The notes below the pieces were generated by a model that searched no databases, was not told the origin of the DNA, and saw nothing but the letters and a program-made list of their open reading frames with translations. Positions 53,545 through 64,000 of a stretch of DNA of 64,000 nucleotides are shown one piece after another. Position numbers and translations under genes: made by a program. This DNA comes from Dillenia suffruticosa (Eukaryota; Streptophyta; Magnoliopsida; Dilleniales; Dilleniaceae): contig JAVTVX010000034.1 of the NCBI GenBank assembly GCA_033439265.1, forward strand, positions 20,660,501 through 20,724,500, written 5' to 3'. Position 1 is the stretch's first letter. Every line of letters begins with the position of its first letter.

Positions 53545-53903
53545 AAACATAATTTGATTTTAGTAAAACTTTTTGGTAAACTATATTACTTGTGAAAATT
53601 TCATTGACTTTATTATTTGCTTTGGTGATAATTAATACTTCTATAGTTGATTTTTGAAATTCCTTTAGATAATGCCACGTTCAATTGGTTATGGCTGAAA
53701 ACATGTTTGGGCAAATATATTCCAACATTTGGAATAGTTTGACCTTGAGACTTGTTAATAGTGAGTGCAAAACTCAATCACATTAGGATAGTTTTCTTGT
53801 CATGTTAAATGGTAATGTGTCATTTGTTGATACTTTTAATGGAATCCATGCAAAAATACTCTATTTTGAACAAATTGTCTGGTTATAATTTGCGCATCAA
53901 TTA
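53545..53903 (-). pseudogene. Helitron helicase, C-terminal remnant
   Basis: The minus strand reads VIDAQIITRQFVQNRVFLHG, then [20 protein letters not shown] and [20 protein letters not shown]. These are motifs V/VI of the Pif1-like helicase of plant Helitrons. TSNIVYQKVL follows near the end. Two frameshifts break it. It continues the helicase whose earlier part is at 61559-62274, on the far side of the Copia/LINE insertion. Confidence 0.88.
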
Positions 53904-54273
53904 CAACAACAACAATAAAAACAATAACCTGAGTTTTAATCCCAACAATTTGGGGTCGACTATTTGAGAGACAAATATGAGGATTTAAAATAAAAATAAA
54001 AATGAAAATAAAAGTAAAAATATAAATATAAATTAAAAAAATGAATAGATAAAAATAAATAAATAAATAAATACAATGGTTTAATTTGTGTGGATTCTTC
54101 TACGCCACTCATTCCTATCTAAAGTTATCTTCTCGTCTAGACTCTTAACTATCATGTTTTTACGGATAACTTGTATCCAAATTTTCAGCGGTCTACCTCT
54201 ACATTTTACTAGATCTCATATATTCAAATTTTTGACTCTTTTAACCGGTGCATTTTCGGGTCTTCTTTACACA

Positions 54274-54278
54274 TGCTC
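54274..54278. other. Target site duplication TGCTC (left)
   Basis: Directly precedes the left Copia LTR and equals 61539-61543 after the right LTR. Confidence 0.9.
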
Positions 54279-54749
54279 TGTTAGAGTATTTCATGACTCT
54301 ATCATGCAACGGAAACGTTAAACAATTTTGGAATTAAAAGTTTAGGATTTTGACAATACCTCAATGAGCGATGTAGTAATCTTTGGGGAACCACAAAATC
54401 CACGTCTCGATCTACCTCGTAGTCTGGATGATAATCATAGATCGGATTATCAACACAGTTCTACGACGCCTCAACTCTAGATTCGATGATGGAAAAGCCG
54501 TATGATAAAATCCCTCAAGTTTTCTCTAGAGCAAAAAAAATGTCAATTCTCTCTCAAAAGAAATTGTATTGATCTGAAAACCCAGATTCAGATTTTTGTC
54601 TACATTCATCTCTTCCGATATTGTTTTTTGTTATTATTGGTAGGTAAATCAATTACCCAGAATTGATTTGGTAGGCCACCATATTGTGGGAGTTACATTC
54701 AGCACTTTCCTTATTTGGAAGATGCCCCACGTGGGCACATTTAACTTCA
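54279..54749 (-). repeat. Copia LTR, left (3') copy
   Basis: 471 bp, TG..CA, same length as 61068-61538. Contains an A run (AAAAAAAATGTC) and AATTCTCTCTCAAA in common positions. Confidence 0.95.
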
Positions 54750-54759
54750 TCTCCCACTT

Positions 54760-55912
54760 ACACACGGGGGCATTTTTACGGTCATCTCGAAATCACAACT
54801 AATGTGATCTCTTTACATCACCCTAGTGGATTTTCATACTGAGTTGGACGTCGTGCGACTTGTAAGTATACCTGCAAATAAAAGACTTATCGATACACCT
54901 GTTAGCATGATCAAGTAGTCAATGTTAGTACAATAATAAGCTCACAGCACCCCAGAGCCAAGACTGGTTACATCCATCGAGCTACTTTCCTCAACAAAAG
55001 TAATTCCCCATATATCGCTCGACTACGTATTCACTATTGTGTTCTAATCCTTACATGGATGAATACAAGAGACCGGTCGATGAATACTATATCACGATGT
55101 AACGTCAATTTGTCTTCATTGTCCCAGACTTGAATCTATCAGTCTTAACACTGCTACTTTCCTAGACCTGTCCCTCAAACCTTAATTTATATTCCAGACG
55201 ATCGGTAAACAAACTAAGGTAGCAAACACCGAATCGAGACTTCAAGAGTCAGTTGAAAGTAATAAGGTTACTAGAGATCCCATCCTGTGGATCTCGGGTC
55301 TCACACAGTGGGGCTCGGGGATAAATTTTTAAATCAGCGCCTCATACAAAATAGCTCCTACTATCCCTAGTCGTCTTTATCACACGTGGTATAAAACACG
55401 TGCCACAGTGTTATTCCCCCATCTCTCAAGAGCGTATGTCAGATTTTTTTTAACACTGTGTAGGTATGGGACTTAGTCTATACATAAGACTTTACCTAGA
55501 GATCTCAGAGAGAGTATTTCAGAGGCAATCTCACAAATTGCAGGTACTTTCTGAGATCTCAAACCTAGCTTCTAGCAGGTAACATAGATGTGGGTACGTC
55601 CATGTCGGTCATATCACATATGATCTCTTCCTGAACACATATCAGGGTGACTTATGTTCCAGTATGGCTACTCTCAAAGCCTCTTACAGTTAGAAACTGT
55701 CTTATCTCCGCTCGTTCAGAGCTGAAGGTGGTCACTCGTGTGAGAGAGTCGACCTCGCCTGCCTGACATCTGTAATAACATCACAGAATATATATATATG
55801 ACAATAAAAGTAAGTGCATTATTTAAAATGCAATACTTATGTGACTGAATAATGCATCATATATATAGAAAAATCAATAAGTATCAATGTCGTCAGTACA
55901 AGATGAGCAATG
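54760..55912 (-). other. Copia 3' noncoding region
   Basis: About 1.15 kb between the RNase H stop and the polypurine tract. No open frame of note. It is moderately GC-rich for the window, which suggests element sequence and not later junk. Confidence 0.6.
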
Positions 55913-56640
55913 TCAATAAATCCTCAAACCCAATGACTCTCTATGTTCTAAGAAGGAGTCTCTAGTAATGGGTTTGGTGAAGGGATCAGCCACCATGCTA
56001 TGTGCAGAAGTGTACCTGATGGTCACTTCACCCTTCTCGATGATATCTCTTACAAAATAATATCTGGTATCTATGTGCTTGGTCCTACTATGAAACTTAG
56101 GGTCTCGAGTATAGGCGATAACGGCCTGATTATCACAATAAATCGTTACTGACCTCCCACTATCCGCTATAATCCCTAAGTCATCTAATAGTTTTTGGAG
56201 CCAAACACTTTTCTGAACTGCAACAGAGTAAGCCACAAACTCAGCCTCCATCGTTGATAAAGCAACACAGGTTTGCTTTTTATTGCTCCATGAAATGGTA
56301 CCACCATTGAGCAAGAAAGCAAAACCTGATGTCGATTTACGCTTATCCAAATCGCCTCCCCAATCGGCGTTCGAATAACCCACAAGGCGCAAATCGCCTC
56401 CTCCATAACACAGGGAGAGGTTTGCAGTTCTCTTAAGATATCGGAGAATCCTTTTCACTACTTTTCAGTGTTCTCTTCTAGGATTCGCCTGATACCTGCT
56501 CACTAGACCGACTGCATAACTTATGTCCGGTCTTGTACATAGCATTGCGTACATTAGGCTTCCCACCGCACTAGAGTAAGGTACTTTACTCATTTCCTTC
56601 ACTTCATCCTGAGTTTTAGGACACATTTCCAGACTCAGGC
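55913..56640 (-). pseudogene. Copia RNase H
   Basis: Frame 55913-56458 is open: KRILRYLKRTANLSL, SNADWGGDLDKRKSTSGFAF, CVALSTMEAEFVAY, DNQAVIAYTRD and HIDTRYYFVRDII, ending near KPITRDSFLEH. The catalytic Asp and Glu (ADW, MEAEF) are present. The preceding link to RT (MYAMLCTRPDISYAVG) is off frame. Confidence 0.9.
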
Positions 56641-57369
56641 CTTCACTTTGGCAATCGGAATATCTATGAGATTACAATCACTCATCCCAAATCGCTCAAG
56701 AATTTTCTTAATGTATGTCTCTTGTAAAAGAGTCAACATTCTTCTCGAGCGATCCCTCTGGATCTCAACTCCGAGGATGAACTCAGCTTCACCCATGTCT
56801 TTCATGTCAAAGTTGGATGACAACCATGCTTTGATGGTCATTAGATATTGAATGTTGTTTCCAGTCAATATTATGTCATCCACATACAATGACAGGATCA
56901 CAAATGAAGTATCACTCCATATCATATAGACACAATGATCTTCCTCGATCATCCTAAAACTATAAGATATCACATCCTCGTGAAATCTTAGGTACCACCG
57001 CCTGGATGATTGCTTTAGGCCATATATCGACTTCCGAAGTCTACAGATCTTGTCCTCTTGACCTACCAGAACGAACCCTGGGGGTTGCTCCATGTAGATC
57101 TCTTTATCCAAATTCCCGTTAAAGAAAGCGGTCTTAACGTCCATCTGGTATAACTCCAGATCCATATTAGCGACAATCGCTAAAAGCAAAAGGATCGATG
57201 TGAACTTTACTACTGGGGAGAAAATCTCCTCATAGTCAATACCCTTTGTCTGCATGTAACCTTTGGCTATAATACGGGTTTTATATCTCTCGATCGATCT
57301 GTTGGCCTTCCTCTTGATTTTTGAGAACTCACTTGTTCCCAATGACCTTTCTTTTCTCAGGCAGGTCAA
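56635..57369 (-). pseudogene. Copia reverse transcriptase
   Basis: An open frame of 244 codons: RYKTRIIAKGYMQTKGIDY, YQMDVKTAFFNGNLDKEIYM, RLRKSIYGLKQSSRRWYL, and the intact active site LYVDDIILTGNN. This is the best-preserved retroelement domain in the window. It is out of frame with the linker upstream (57793-57329) and with RNase H downstream. Confidence 0.92.
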
Positions 57370-57841
57370 CTAGGTCCCAGACCCTGTTGACCCTCATTGA
57401 TTCTAATTCTTCCTTCATGGCCTCTAACCATTGGTCTTTAGTAGGACTCTCGAGAGCCTCACCGAATATCTTTGGCTCTTTATCGTTCTCGGGAGTCACA
57501 ATCAGGATCTCATCCTCAATCAGGAAGTAACGACGTGGTACGTGTCCCCGACTACTCCTTCGAGGAGGAGGAGCCTTTTCATCTTCAGATGGAATACTCC
57601 CACTAGGACCAAGATTCACAATAGGTTCTTCAGTCCTGCCGTTGGGCTCGGCTGAGCTGTTAGGCTCATCCATCTCATAGAAGGTGATGTCTCGATCGAT
57701 TTCACCTCTCTTAGGGAAATCGTTTGCGAGAAACGTGGCATCATGAGACTCTATCTCAGTTACTGTGTCGTCCGTGTGTTCTCCTAGGAACATATGTCCC
57801 TTGGAGTATTTAGAGTATCTAATAAAGATACACTTCTTTCT

Positions 57842-58507
57842 TCACGGGCCTAACTTGCCATATTTGTGCGAGGAATCAAGAACATACGCAGTACAACCCC
57901 ATGGTCTCAAATGGCTAAGGTCAGACTGTCTCCTTATCCAAAGCTCGTATGAAGTGCTGACTACGGACTTTGTTGAGACACGGTTAATGACGTAGGCAGC
58001 AGTCAATAACGCATCCCCCCAATGGGAGATGGGTAAATTGGCCTGCGCCATCATCGACCTCACCATCTCTAAAGGAGTCCTATTCTTTCTCTCGGCTACT
58101 CCGTTCTGCTGAGAAGTAGCAGGAATAGTCAGCTGTCTCGTAATGCCTCTATCGAAACAAAGCTCTTTAAATTGTTCCGATAAATACTCACACCCTCGAT
58201 CGGTTCTAAGGGTTTTCACTCTCAAGTCTAGCTGATTCTTAACCTCGCTTATAAACCTCATAAAGCACTCTAGTACCTCAGACTTGTGCGAGATCAGGTA
58301 AACATAACCGAAACGCGTGTAATCGTCAATGAATGTAATAAAATATATGGCTCCGTTTCTGGCTCTCATATTCATTGGTCCGCAAATATCGGAATGGAGC
58401 AATTGCAATGGAGTCTCAGCTCTCATTGCTTTCCCGAATGGTTTTCTAGTAGTTTTGCCCTTAAGGCAAAACTCACACATGGGCAATTGGCGGACCCAAC
58501 AAACCAC
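57842..58507 (-). pseudogene. Copia integrase
   Basis: Open for 221 codons: the CEFCLKGKTTRKPFG end of the zinc finger, the catalytic Asp in LHSDICGPM, Asp in RTDRGCEYLS, and Glu in QQNGVAERKNRTPLEM, then the WGDALLTAAYVINRV tail. The DDE set is kept. The downstream linker (57793-57329, PRRSSRGHVPRRY and DQWLEAMKEELESM) joins it to RT. Confidence 0.92.
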
Positions 58508-59033
58508 TCAAAGCTAACCAGGCCATCCTCTCTTGCCCTATGTGGCCAAGTCTACTATGCCATACAAACATATCATCCACAACACTATCAGATGCAAAGG
58601 CAATAGGAGATGAATGAAAATTTTCATAAAAAGGAATAAAATCTAGTACATAAAGTTTCTCACGGACTAAATCAGAACATACCAAAAGACTGTTATTATC
58701 ATAAATGAAAACTTTAGAGTTTCCCAATAAAATAGAATATCCCAACTGGTCTAAAGATCGAACAGAAATAAGATTCCGCCGAATCTCAGGAGTATACAAT
58801 ACATCATGTAAATACAGGGCTTGGTTATTTCGAAATATCAGTTTGCATGTACCAATCTCTCTAACTTCCACAAATGCTCCGTTCCCCACATATAGCCTCC
58901 TCGCATGAGGACTCAAACGGCGGAATTCTACGTACGCGCTCCTGTCACGAGGTACATGGTCTGTGGCTTTTGAGTCTATAATCCACGATGGAGAAGAGTT
59001 AGTAAGTATCACACTAGATGATACATAACTCAA
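58473..59033 (-). pseudogene. Copia protease and zinc-finger start
   Basis: The protease active site, normally DSGAT, reads WIIDSKATDHV. Then ARRLYVGNGAFVEV, LHDVLYTPEIRRNLISVRSL, and the His pair of the integrase zinc finger in FVWHSRLGHIGQERM. The Gly to Lys change in the active-site triad should inactivate the protease. Confidence 0.9.
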
Positions 59034-59053
59034 ACCATGTAAAGAAGAAGGAC

Positions 59054-59888
59054 TTACCTTTCACTCGCTACACTTAAGTGCGAAATGTCCATGCTTGCCA
59101 CATATATAGTATTAGACCTTACTCTAGTCGAGCTCCTTCTTCTTGAGTTTCTATCCTTTGTCGTCGATCTTGGCAAATGGCTTCCTCTTGCCTTGGCCCT
59201 TAGGCTTATTCTCATGTTTGCGTTACTTGTGCTTAATCCCTCGGGAGCCATTGCTCGACTCCGCGATGTTAACATTAGTAGAAGTGGACCTCACAACCTC
59301 CTGGCGCTCCTCCTTGAGCTTACAATACCTACTCACGTCCCTGAAAGTACGAATACTCTCAGTGTGTGTGAGATATGTCTTAACCATATCTCAGGAGTCA
59401 GACAAAGACTGGATCACACCTAATACCTGAACTTGTCAGACATTGACTTCCCCATACTCTTTAGAGAGGCGATCATACTCGACATGTGTATCAAATACTA
59501 TTTCATGGTATGATCAGCCCTCTTTTTGTATGTAATGAACTTATACGTCAGCATTCTCAACTTAGGAGCTGATGCGGAGCCAAAATGCTCTTTCAGAGCA
59601 AGCCAAATCGACTTCGCAGTGGAATACTGCTCATAAACCAGGATTAGCTCATCGTGCATACAACTAAGAAGGATTTCCCTAACTTGGCCATCTTTCTTCT
59701 GCCAAGCACGATACACCTCCTGATCTCGTTTCCTTTGTTCTGTTGGAACCTCCCCTGGGTCCACCATCTCATCCGAGTTCTTCCTTCTCGAAGACAAACT
59801 GAATTTTCCGGTGCCAAATGCCATAATTGTCATCGTTCAGTTTATCTCCCTTGACGAGACCTAGAACTACAATTTTTGTAATAGCCAT
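59054..59888 (-). pseudogene. Copia gag
   Basis: The ATG at 59888 opens MAITKIVVLGLVKGDKLN and DDNYGIWHRKIQFVFEKEEL. A shift follows into frame 59833-59498 (KKDGQVREILLSCMHDEL, AKSIWLALKEHFGS), the UBN2-type capsid. The zinc knuckle near 59070-59100 reads YYICGKHGHFALKC, so its first Cys is replaced by Tyr. Confidence 0.88.
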
Positions 59889-61050
59889 GTCTCTGTTACA
59901 TAGAAAATAGAGATGTTAGTGACAAATGATACTCAAATTCATAATTTTATATACTCTACGAATCATCAAGACCAAAATGATTCGAATACAGATCCCAAAA
60001 CGAGCATATGAGTCAACGGATACCATATATCACAATTCGGGATTGCATCTCACCATTCGGATTAGGATTTGATATATAAAAACTCACAAATAGTCACTTT
60101 TTTATCATAAAACCCTAAAAAAATTGGTAAAATCCAATTTTAAGCAAACCTGCACGCCGCTGGGAGGGTTTACACGCTTCCATGCACCGGGGGAAGACTC
60201 TGGCGCGTGCCTAGATACGTTGCGCGTCCTGTACGCTTGCACAAGCTCCAGAGCATGTCTCACACACGCCAGACGCGCAGGCGCGTATCGCATTCGCGAG
60301 ACCGGTCGGACCAGGTTCGGGTCGGACCGGGTCTGGGTCGAACCAGGGTCCTACCTACCCAACCCGCTCACGCCCCTCTCTCGCGCGTGAGGGTCACGCG
60401 CCCGCACCCACACCCACACCCACAGATGCCACGGGCCCGCACCCGCGAATGCCACGCGCCTCAGCACGCGTATACTTCACGCGCCTACGGGTTGGGTCCT
60501 TTCTTCTTCGCCCGATTCTGGTTTTTTTGACCCTGATATCGGAAACTACCCTTTCTGGCCTCGTTTTCGCCGGAGTTTAATGGAATCTCTAATTCCTCAT
60601 ATTCCAAACATCCTTAACTCGATTGTTTGGATTATTACATCCTTACTTGGGCAAATTTTGAGTTAACAAATCCGACCCTTCGCGTCCAAATTGGGAACTC
60701 ATCATTCCGACAATCACAACATGCAATACGCATACCAAAATGTAGATCTAATTGGCAGGAACTCAAATCTCTAATTTTTTTTGTGAAGATTTCTCCTAAA
60801 TCTTGACAAATCTGGGGTTTAAGTGTCGCGGTCACTATTCATGGCCTAGAAGTTCAACTGGAATTTTCATGACCTAAGCGTGCTAAAAAAATTACGAAAA
60901 AATTATATTCATGACTTACGTGACATGGGTAATATCATGGTATTTTCAGATTCATGAAATTTATCCGTGATCCGAACCCCAAATTATAAATGCTTAATTT
61001 TTTTAAGCCCAAAATTAATTCCTAAAATTTGTTTTAAAATTAATCTAATC
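59889..61050 (-). other. Copia 5' leader with a GC-rich island
   Basis: About 1.2 kb between the primer site and gag. The part 60150-60510 is unusually rich in CpG and in words such as CACGCG, CGCGC and repeated CACCCA. Open frames here are compositional. Confidence 0.7.
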
Positions 61051-61066
61051 TCTGGCTCTGATACCA
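61051..61066 (-). other. Copia primer binding site
   Basis: The minus strand reads TGGTATCAGAGCCAGA, one base inside the right (5') LTR. Matches the 3' end of plant initiator methionine tRNA. Confidence 0.93.
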
Positions 61067-61067
61067 A

Positions 61068-61538
61068 TGTTAGAGTATTCATGACTCTATTATGCAACGA
61101 AAGTATTAAATAATTTCGGAATTAAAAGTTTAGGATTTTGACAATACCTCAATGAGCGATGCAATAATCTTTGGGAAACCACGAAATCCACGTCTCGATC
61201 TACCTCGTAGTCGGGATGATAATCACAGATCGAATTATCAACACAGTTCCACGACGCCTCAACTCTAGATCCGGTGATGGAAATGCCATATGACAAAATC
61301 CCTCAAGTTTTCTCTAGAGCAAAAAAAATGTCAATTCTCTCTCAAAGGGAATTGTATTGATCTGAAAACCCAGATTCAGATTTTTGTTTACATTCATCCC
61401 TTCCAATATTGTTTTTTGTTATTATTGGTAGGTAAATAAATTACCCAGAATTGATTTGGTAGGCCACCATAATTGTGGGAGTTACATTCGACACTTTTCT
61501 TATTTGGAAGATGCCCCACGTGGACACATTTAACTTCA
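61068..61538 (-). repeat. Copia LTR, right (5') copy
   Basis: 471 bp, homologous along its whole length to 54279-54749, with about 30 differences by eye, plus one-base indels. Confidence 0.95.
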
Positions 61539-61543
61539 TGCTC
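61539..61543. other. Target site duplication TGCTC (right)
   Basis: Equals 54274-54278. RTE LINE sequence continues from here. Confidence 0.9.
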
Positions 61544-61558
61544 AAACCATCTCAGACG

Positions 61559-62274
61559 ACAAATCACAACAAATTAATCTTGTCCTATTGCATAATCCTA
61601 CTTTTTGATCTATACTACATAAAAGCATAACCAGAGCATCTTTTTTCAAAGTCAGCACATGTGGTGGCAAACCATTTGAAGAAAGCAAGTTAATGAATTT
61701 TTCTTGGTAAAACCTTTGTGGTTCATTGTTAATTTAGTCATATGAGAAGTAATTATACTCGTCTCTTGGGTATTTTTGGACTATCTTTCTGTTGAACCTA
61801 TCTACTTCAACATTTGTCAATGTAAGTATAGCCGATTCTACTATATAGCTTCACACTGATGAGATTCGAGTTATGGAGAAACTATATCAATTAAATTGTC
61901 AACAAAATGGTTTCTATCCCAACATATTGCCATCACTAGAGGAATTTTGTTATATCCTTATTTGTTATGGTTTCAATCTCATCTCTCACACGTTGCAAAT
62001 ATTTTAAGAATCTTGAATCATTTAAACTCCTCATATTTTGTCTCAAATGAAGCACTTTGACATTGAGTCACAATGGTGATTTCACAAAACATATATATCT
62101 ATTGCCTCAACTTTAGTTCCTTTATTAATAACAGAAAGTATTTGTCAGAAACCATTATAAAAAATAATAACATTGCTACCAAAGATTGCATTAACTCGTG
62201 TAATATCTTTCAATATCCTATCAAGAGTTTCAATCCCATGTCTTCGTGCCAGGGAGGTTTCATCTGTCACGCCC
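61559..62274 (-). pseudogene. Helitron helicase, central remnant
   Basis: The minus strand reads DETSLARRHGIETLDRILKD (Walker B, DE), then a broken IIFYNGF-stop-QILSVINKGTK where GGDFRQ is normal, then NMRSLNDSRFLKYLQRVRDE. It ends with LLSSNGLPPHVLTLKKDALV and MLLCSIDQKVGLCNRTRLIC. Several stops and shifts. It is cut at 62274 by a Gypsy LTR and at 61558 by the RTE tail; the protein resumes at 53903. Confidence 0.9.
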
Positions 62275-64000
62275 CGAACCGGGATCGTGAACAGCCGCCC
62301 GTTGTCCCTGGATGCCGGCTGGATTTTTACAGAAAATCGGACAGAACCTCCCCATAAATCGGAGGTTTCCCATGTACAATTTCACCTGTATATGACATTC
62401 ATCCAGTACAATAAACAATTGGCCATCCCGGCCTCTCCAAAATCAACAATATCCACAGCCAACATCCAGAACAACGCAAGGCTATAAAGTTTCTAACAGT
62501 CCTAGCAACAGACCTCTACTGTCATACCCAACTAGGGCATGAGCAGCCGCCACACCGAGCGGACTTAAATTCTACGCATATATAAAATAAATTCCCAAGT
62601 TATTTTTAAATATTTACAAATGCCTCAATGCAACGAAATAATCAACACGAAAGTTTCAAAAATAAATATCCATCATTTATACAGTCATCCCAGAAAATTT
62701 ATATAAATACATTGATCAATCTAAAATCTCCAATATATAACAATATCACCAATCATCGTAGCGGAAGAGATGGAAAACATTCATACCCAAGCCCAGTGGT
62801 ATCTCCTCGATCCAACACTAATCCTGTGGGAAAGAAAGTAATGGATGAGTATCTATGGGAGGATACTCAGTAAGTGAGGGGATTGACATCATACTATCAA
62901 TATCGAGGTGAAATTTGGAGTGTCAAAGCATAAGATAAGAAAATATCCATAGTGTGCAAACCGATCATGTTATTTCAAAATCATATATAATACGCACACA
63001 TCAGAAAGCAAGATATGCATCCAAAATTTACATCAATGTCATGAAGAACCGGCCAATGAAATATTCCCGGCAATGGTCTACCTCGACCAAGGACGGCGCA
63101 TTGGGGGTTTTTCCAAATGCAAGTATTAAATAATGGCTCTCTACCCCAATGTTGGCCACAGGCTACCCCAACTAGCCTGTAAATAATAATAATGTACATA
63201 TAACTAGTCGGCCGTGTATGGTGCCCCCGCCTGGTGCTAGACGGAGCCGTACTCAACGTCCTCTCCGATGAGGGTCAACCTGGGGCACCCATACACATGA
63301 CAATCTGGCGGATACCTCCGGCCGAAGCGTATCCGGACACAAGGGGTGCCTCTACCAGATGTCCTTCGTAGCTACGGATCACAATATCAAATCGGCCGGG
63401 CACGTAGCCCCATGCATCCCATCACCAGTCGGCCGGGCATATAGCCCCATGCATAATATCATAACGTCGGCTGGGCATACAGCCCAAAACATAATATCAT
63501 AAAGTCGGCCGGGCATACAGCCCAAAACATAATATCATAAAGTCGGCCGGGCATACAGCCCAAATGTGTAAATAAATTCATTTAAAACCATGTGCCAATG
63601 CAGTGGAAGCATTAAAACATATCAATATGTCGAAAATGTGGCACAATATACGTTTATCAAAACTCATGGATGCATATCAATAAAGTCAGCATTTAAGATA
63701 CTCCAAAGGTCACAAAACATTTCATCAAATATTGGAAAGTCATAACAATCATACATTTTGCAGAAACATGTCATTTAAAAGATATTTTTGAAACATGGTT
63801 TTCAATCAATAGCGAATGTCAAAGTCCCACTCACAGTTTTAGGGAGGGTGGTCACTCCCTATTTTCAAAACTAATCAAATCTGATCTGCTTCCTCGAGTC
63901 TCCAAAAAGATCAACCTAAATCAGATCATCAAATTTCTGTAACATTCTATACTTAACCTTCAATTCATATATAATCATTTCATAATTTGTATTCTATTTG
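62275..64000 (-). repeat. Third copy of the 2.6-kb Gypsy LTR, runs off the window
   Basis: Starts TGTCACGCCCCGAACCGGGA, as do the copies at 35903 and 41421, and aligns with their first 1.7 kb. It is more diverged from them than they are from each other, and has an extra sub-repeat unit. Five bases before it are TCATC. Whether it is a solo LTR or the edge of a full element cannot be seen here. Confidence 0.9.

Larger units (their letters stand above)
54279..61538 (-). mobile_element. Copia retrotransposon, structurally complete, coding damaged
   Basis: 7,260 bp with two 471-bp LTRs (TGTTAGAG...ACTTCA), TGCTC duplications, a methionine-tRNA primer site (61051-61066), and a purine tract by the left LTR (54750-54759, minus AAGTGGGAGA). 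The minus-strand order gag, protease, integrase, RT, RNase H is Copia. By eye the LTRs differ at about 30 sites (about 6%), so it is much older than the Gypsy element. Coding is split by at least four shifts or stops. A GC-rich leader of about 1.2 kb precedes gag, and about 1.15 kb of noncoding sequence follows RNase H. Confidence 0.95.
53904..61558 (-). mobile_element. RTE-type LINE 3' fragment, split by a Copia
   Basis: Two parts: 61558-61539 (encodes LRWFEHV) and 54278-53904. The second continues with RRPENAPVKRV, RGRPLKIWIQVIRKNM and DRNEWRRRIH, the C-terminus of plant RTE LINEs, then an A/T-rich stretch with AAAT units and a TTG-repeat tail. A stop follows EHV. It is 5'-truncated and sits inside the Helitron helicase gene. 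Confidence 0.8.

Noticed and set aside
60105-60530. Open frames in the Copia leader
   Set aside because: CpG-rich composition, overlapping on both strands, no similarity to known proteins.

Overview
The window is nuclear DNA from a flowering plant, most likely a eudicot. It has AT-rich introns with GT..AG borders and plant-type UMP synthase and SINAT proteins. It also carries plastid DNA pieces and a dense load of plant Copia, Gypsy (Tat-like and others), L1/RTE LINE, Helitron and PIF-like elements. I cannot name the species. Only two host protein genes are supported; nearly everything right of about 27 kb is transposon.

Layout. 1-6879 (+): last six exons of UMPS, the bifunctional enzyme for the final two steps of de novo pyrimidine synthesis; the 5' end lies outside the window. 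8.6-15.2 kb (-): decayed Tat-like Ty3/gypsy element with a 61-bp tandem array in its 3' untranslated part. 15.25-15.77 kb: GC-rich purine tract framed by an inverted repeat. 16.2-16.5 kb: two fused plastid fragments (petB end and rps3 start). 16949-21102 (-): complete three-exon SINAT-type RING E3 ligase gene, with a probable 5.3-kb intron in its 5' leader and a promoter near 26.6 kb.

27-44 kb (-): decayed L1-type LINE, then a decayed Copia whose gag is split by an 8.1-kb Gypsy element (35903-44001). The Gypsy has nearly identical 2.6-kb LTRs and a matching 5-bp target duplication (TTCAC), but only scraps of coding sequence. 46.2-51.6 kb (-): Copia of SIRE-like layout that has lost most of pol and whose LTRs carry many GTCGAC-type motifs. 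52.0-53.0 kb: MITE-like element flanked by TAA.

53.5-64 kb: a nest of insertions. A Helitron helicase gene (-) is interrupted by an RTE-type LINE tail. That tail is in turn interrupted by a 7.26-kb Copia (54279-61538; two 471-bp LTRs, target duplication TGCTC). Further right the same helicase is cut by a third copy of the 2.6-kb Gypsy LTR, which runs off the window. The host genes show no functional link to each other; the window's main interest is the transposon stratigraphy.

All boundaries and similarities were read by eye; no alignments or searches were run.
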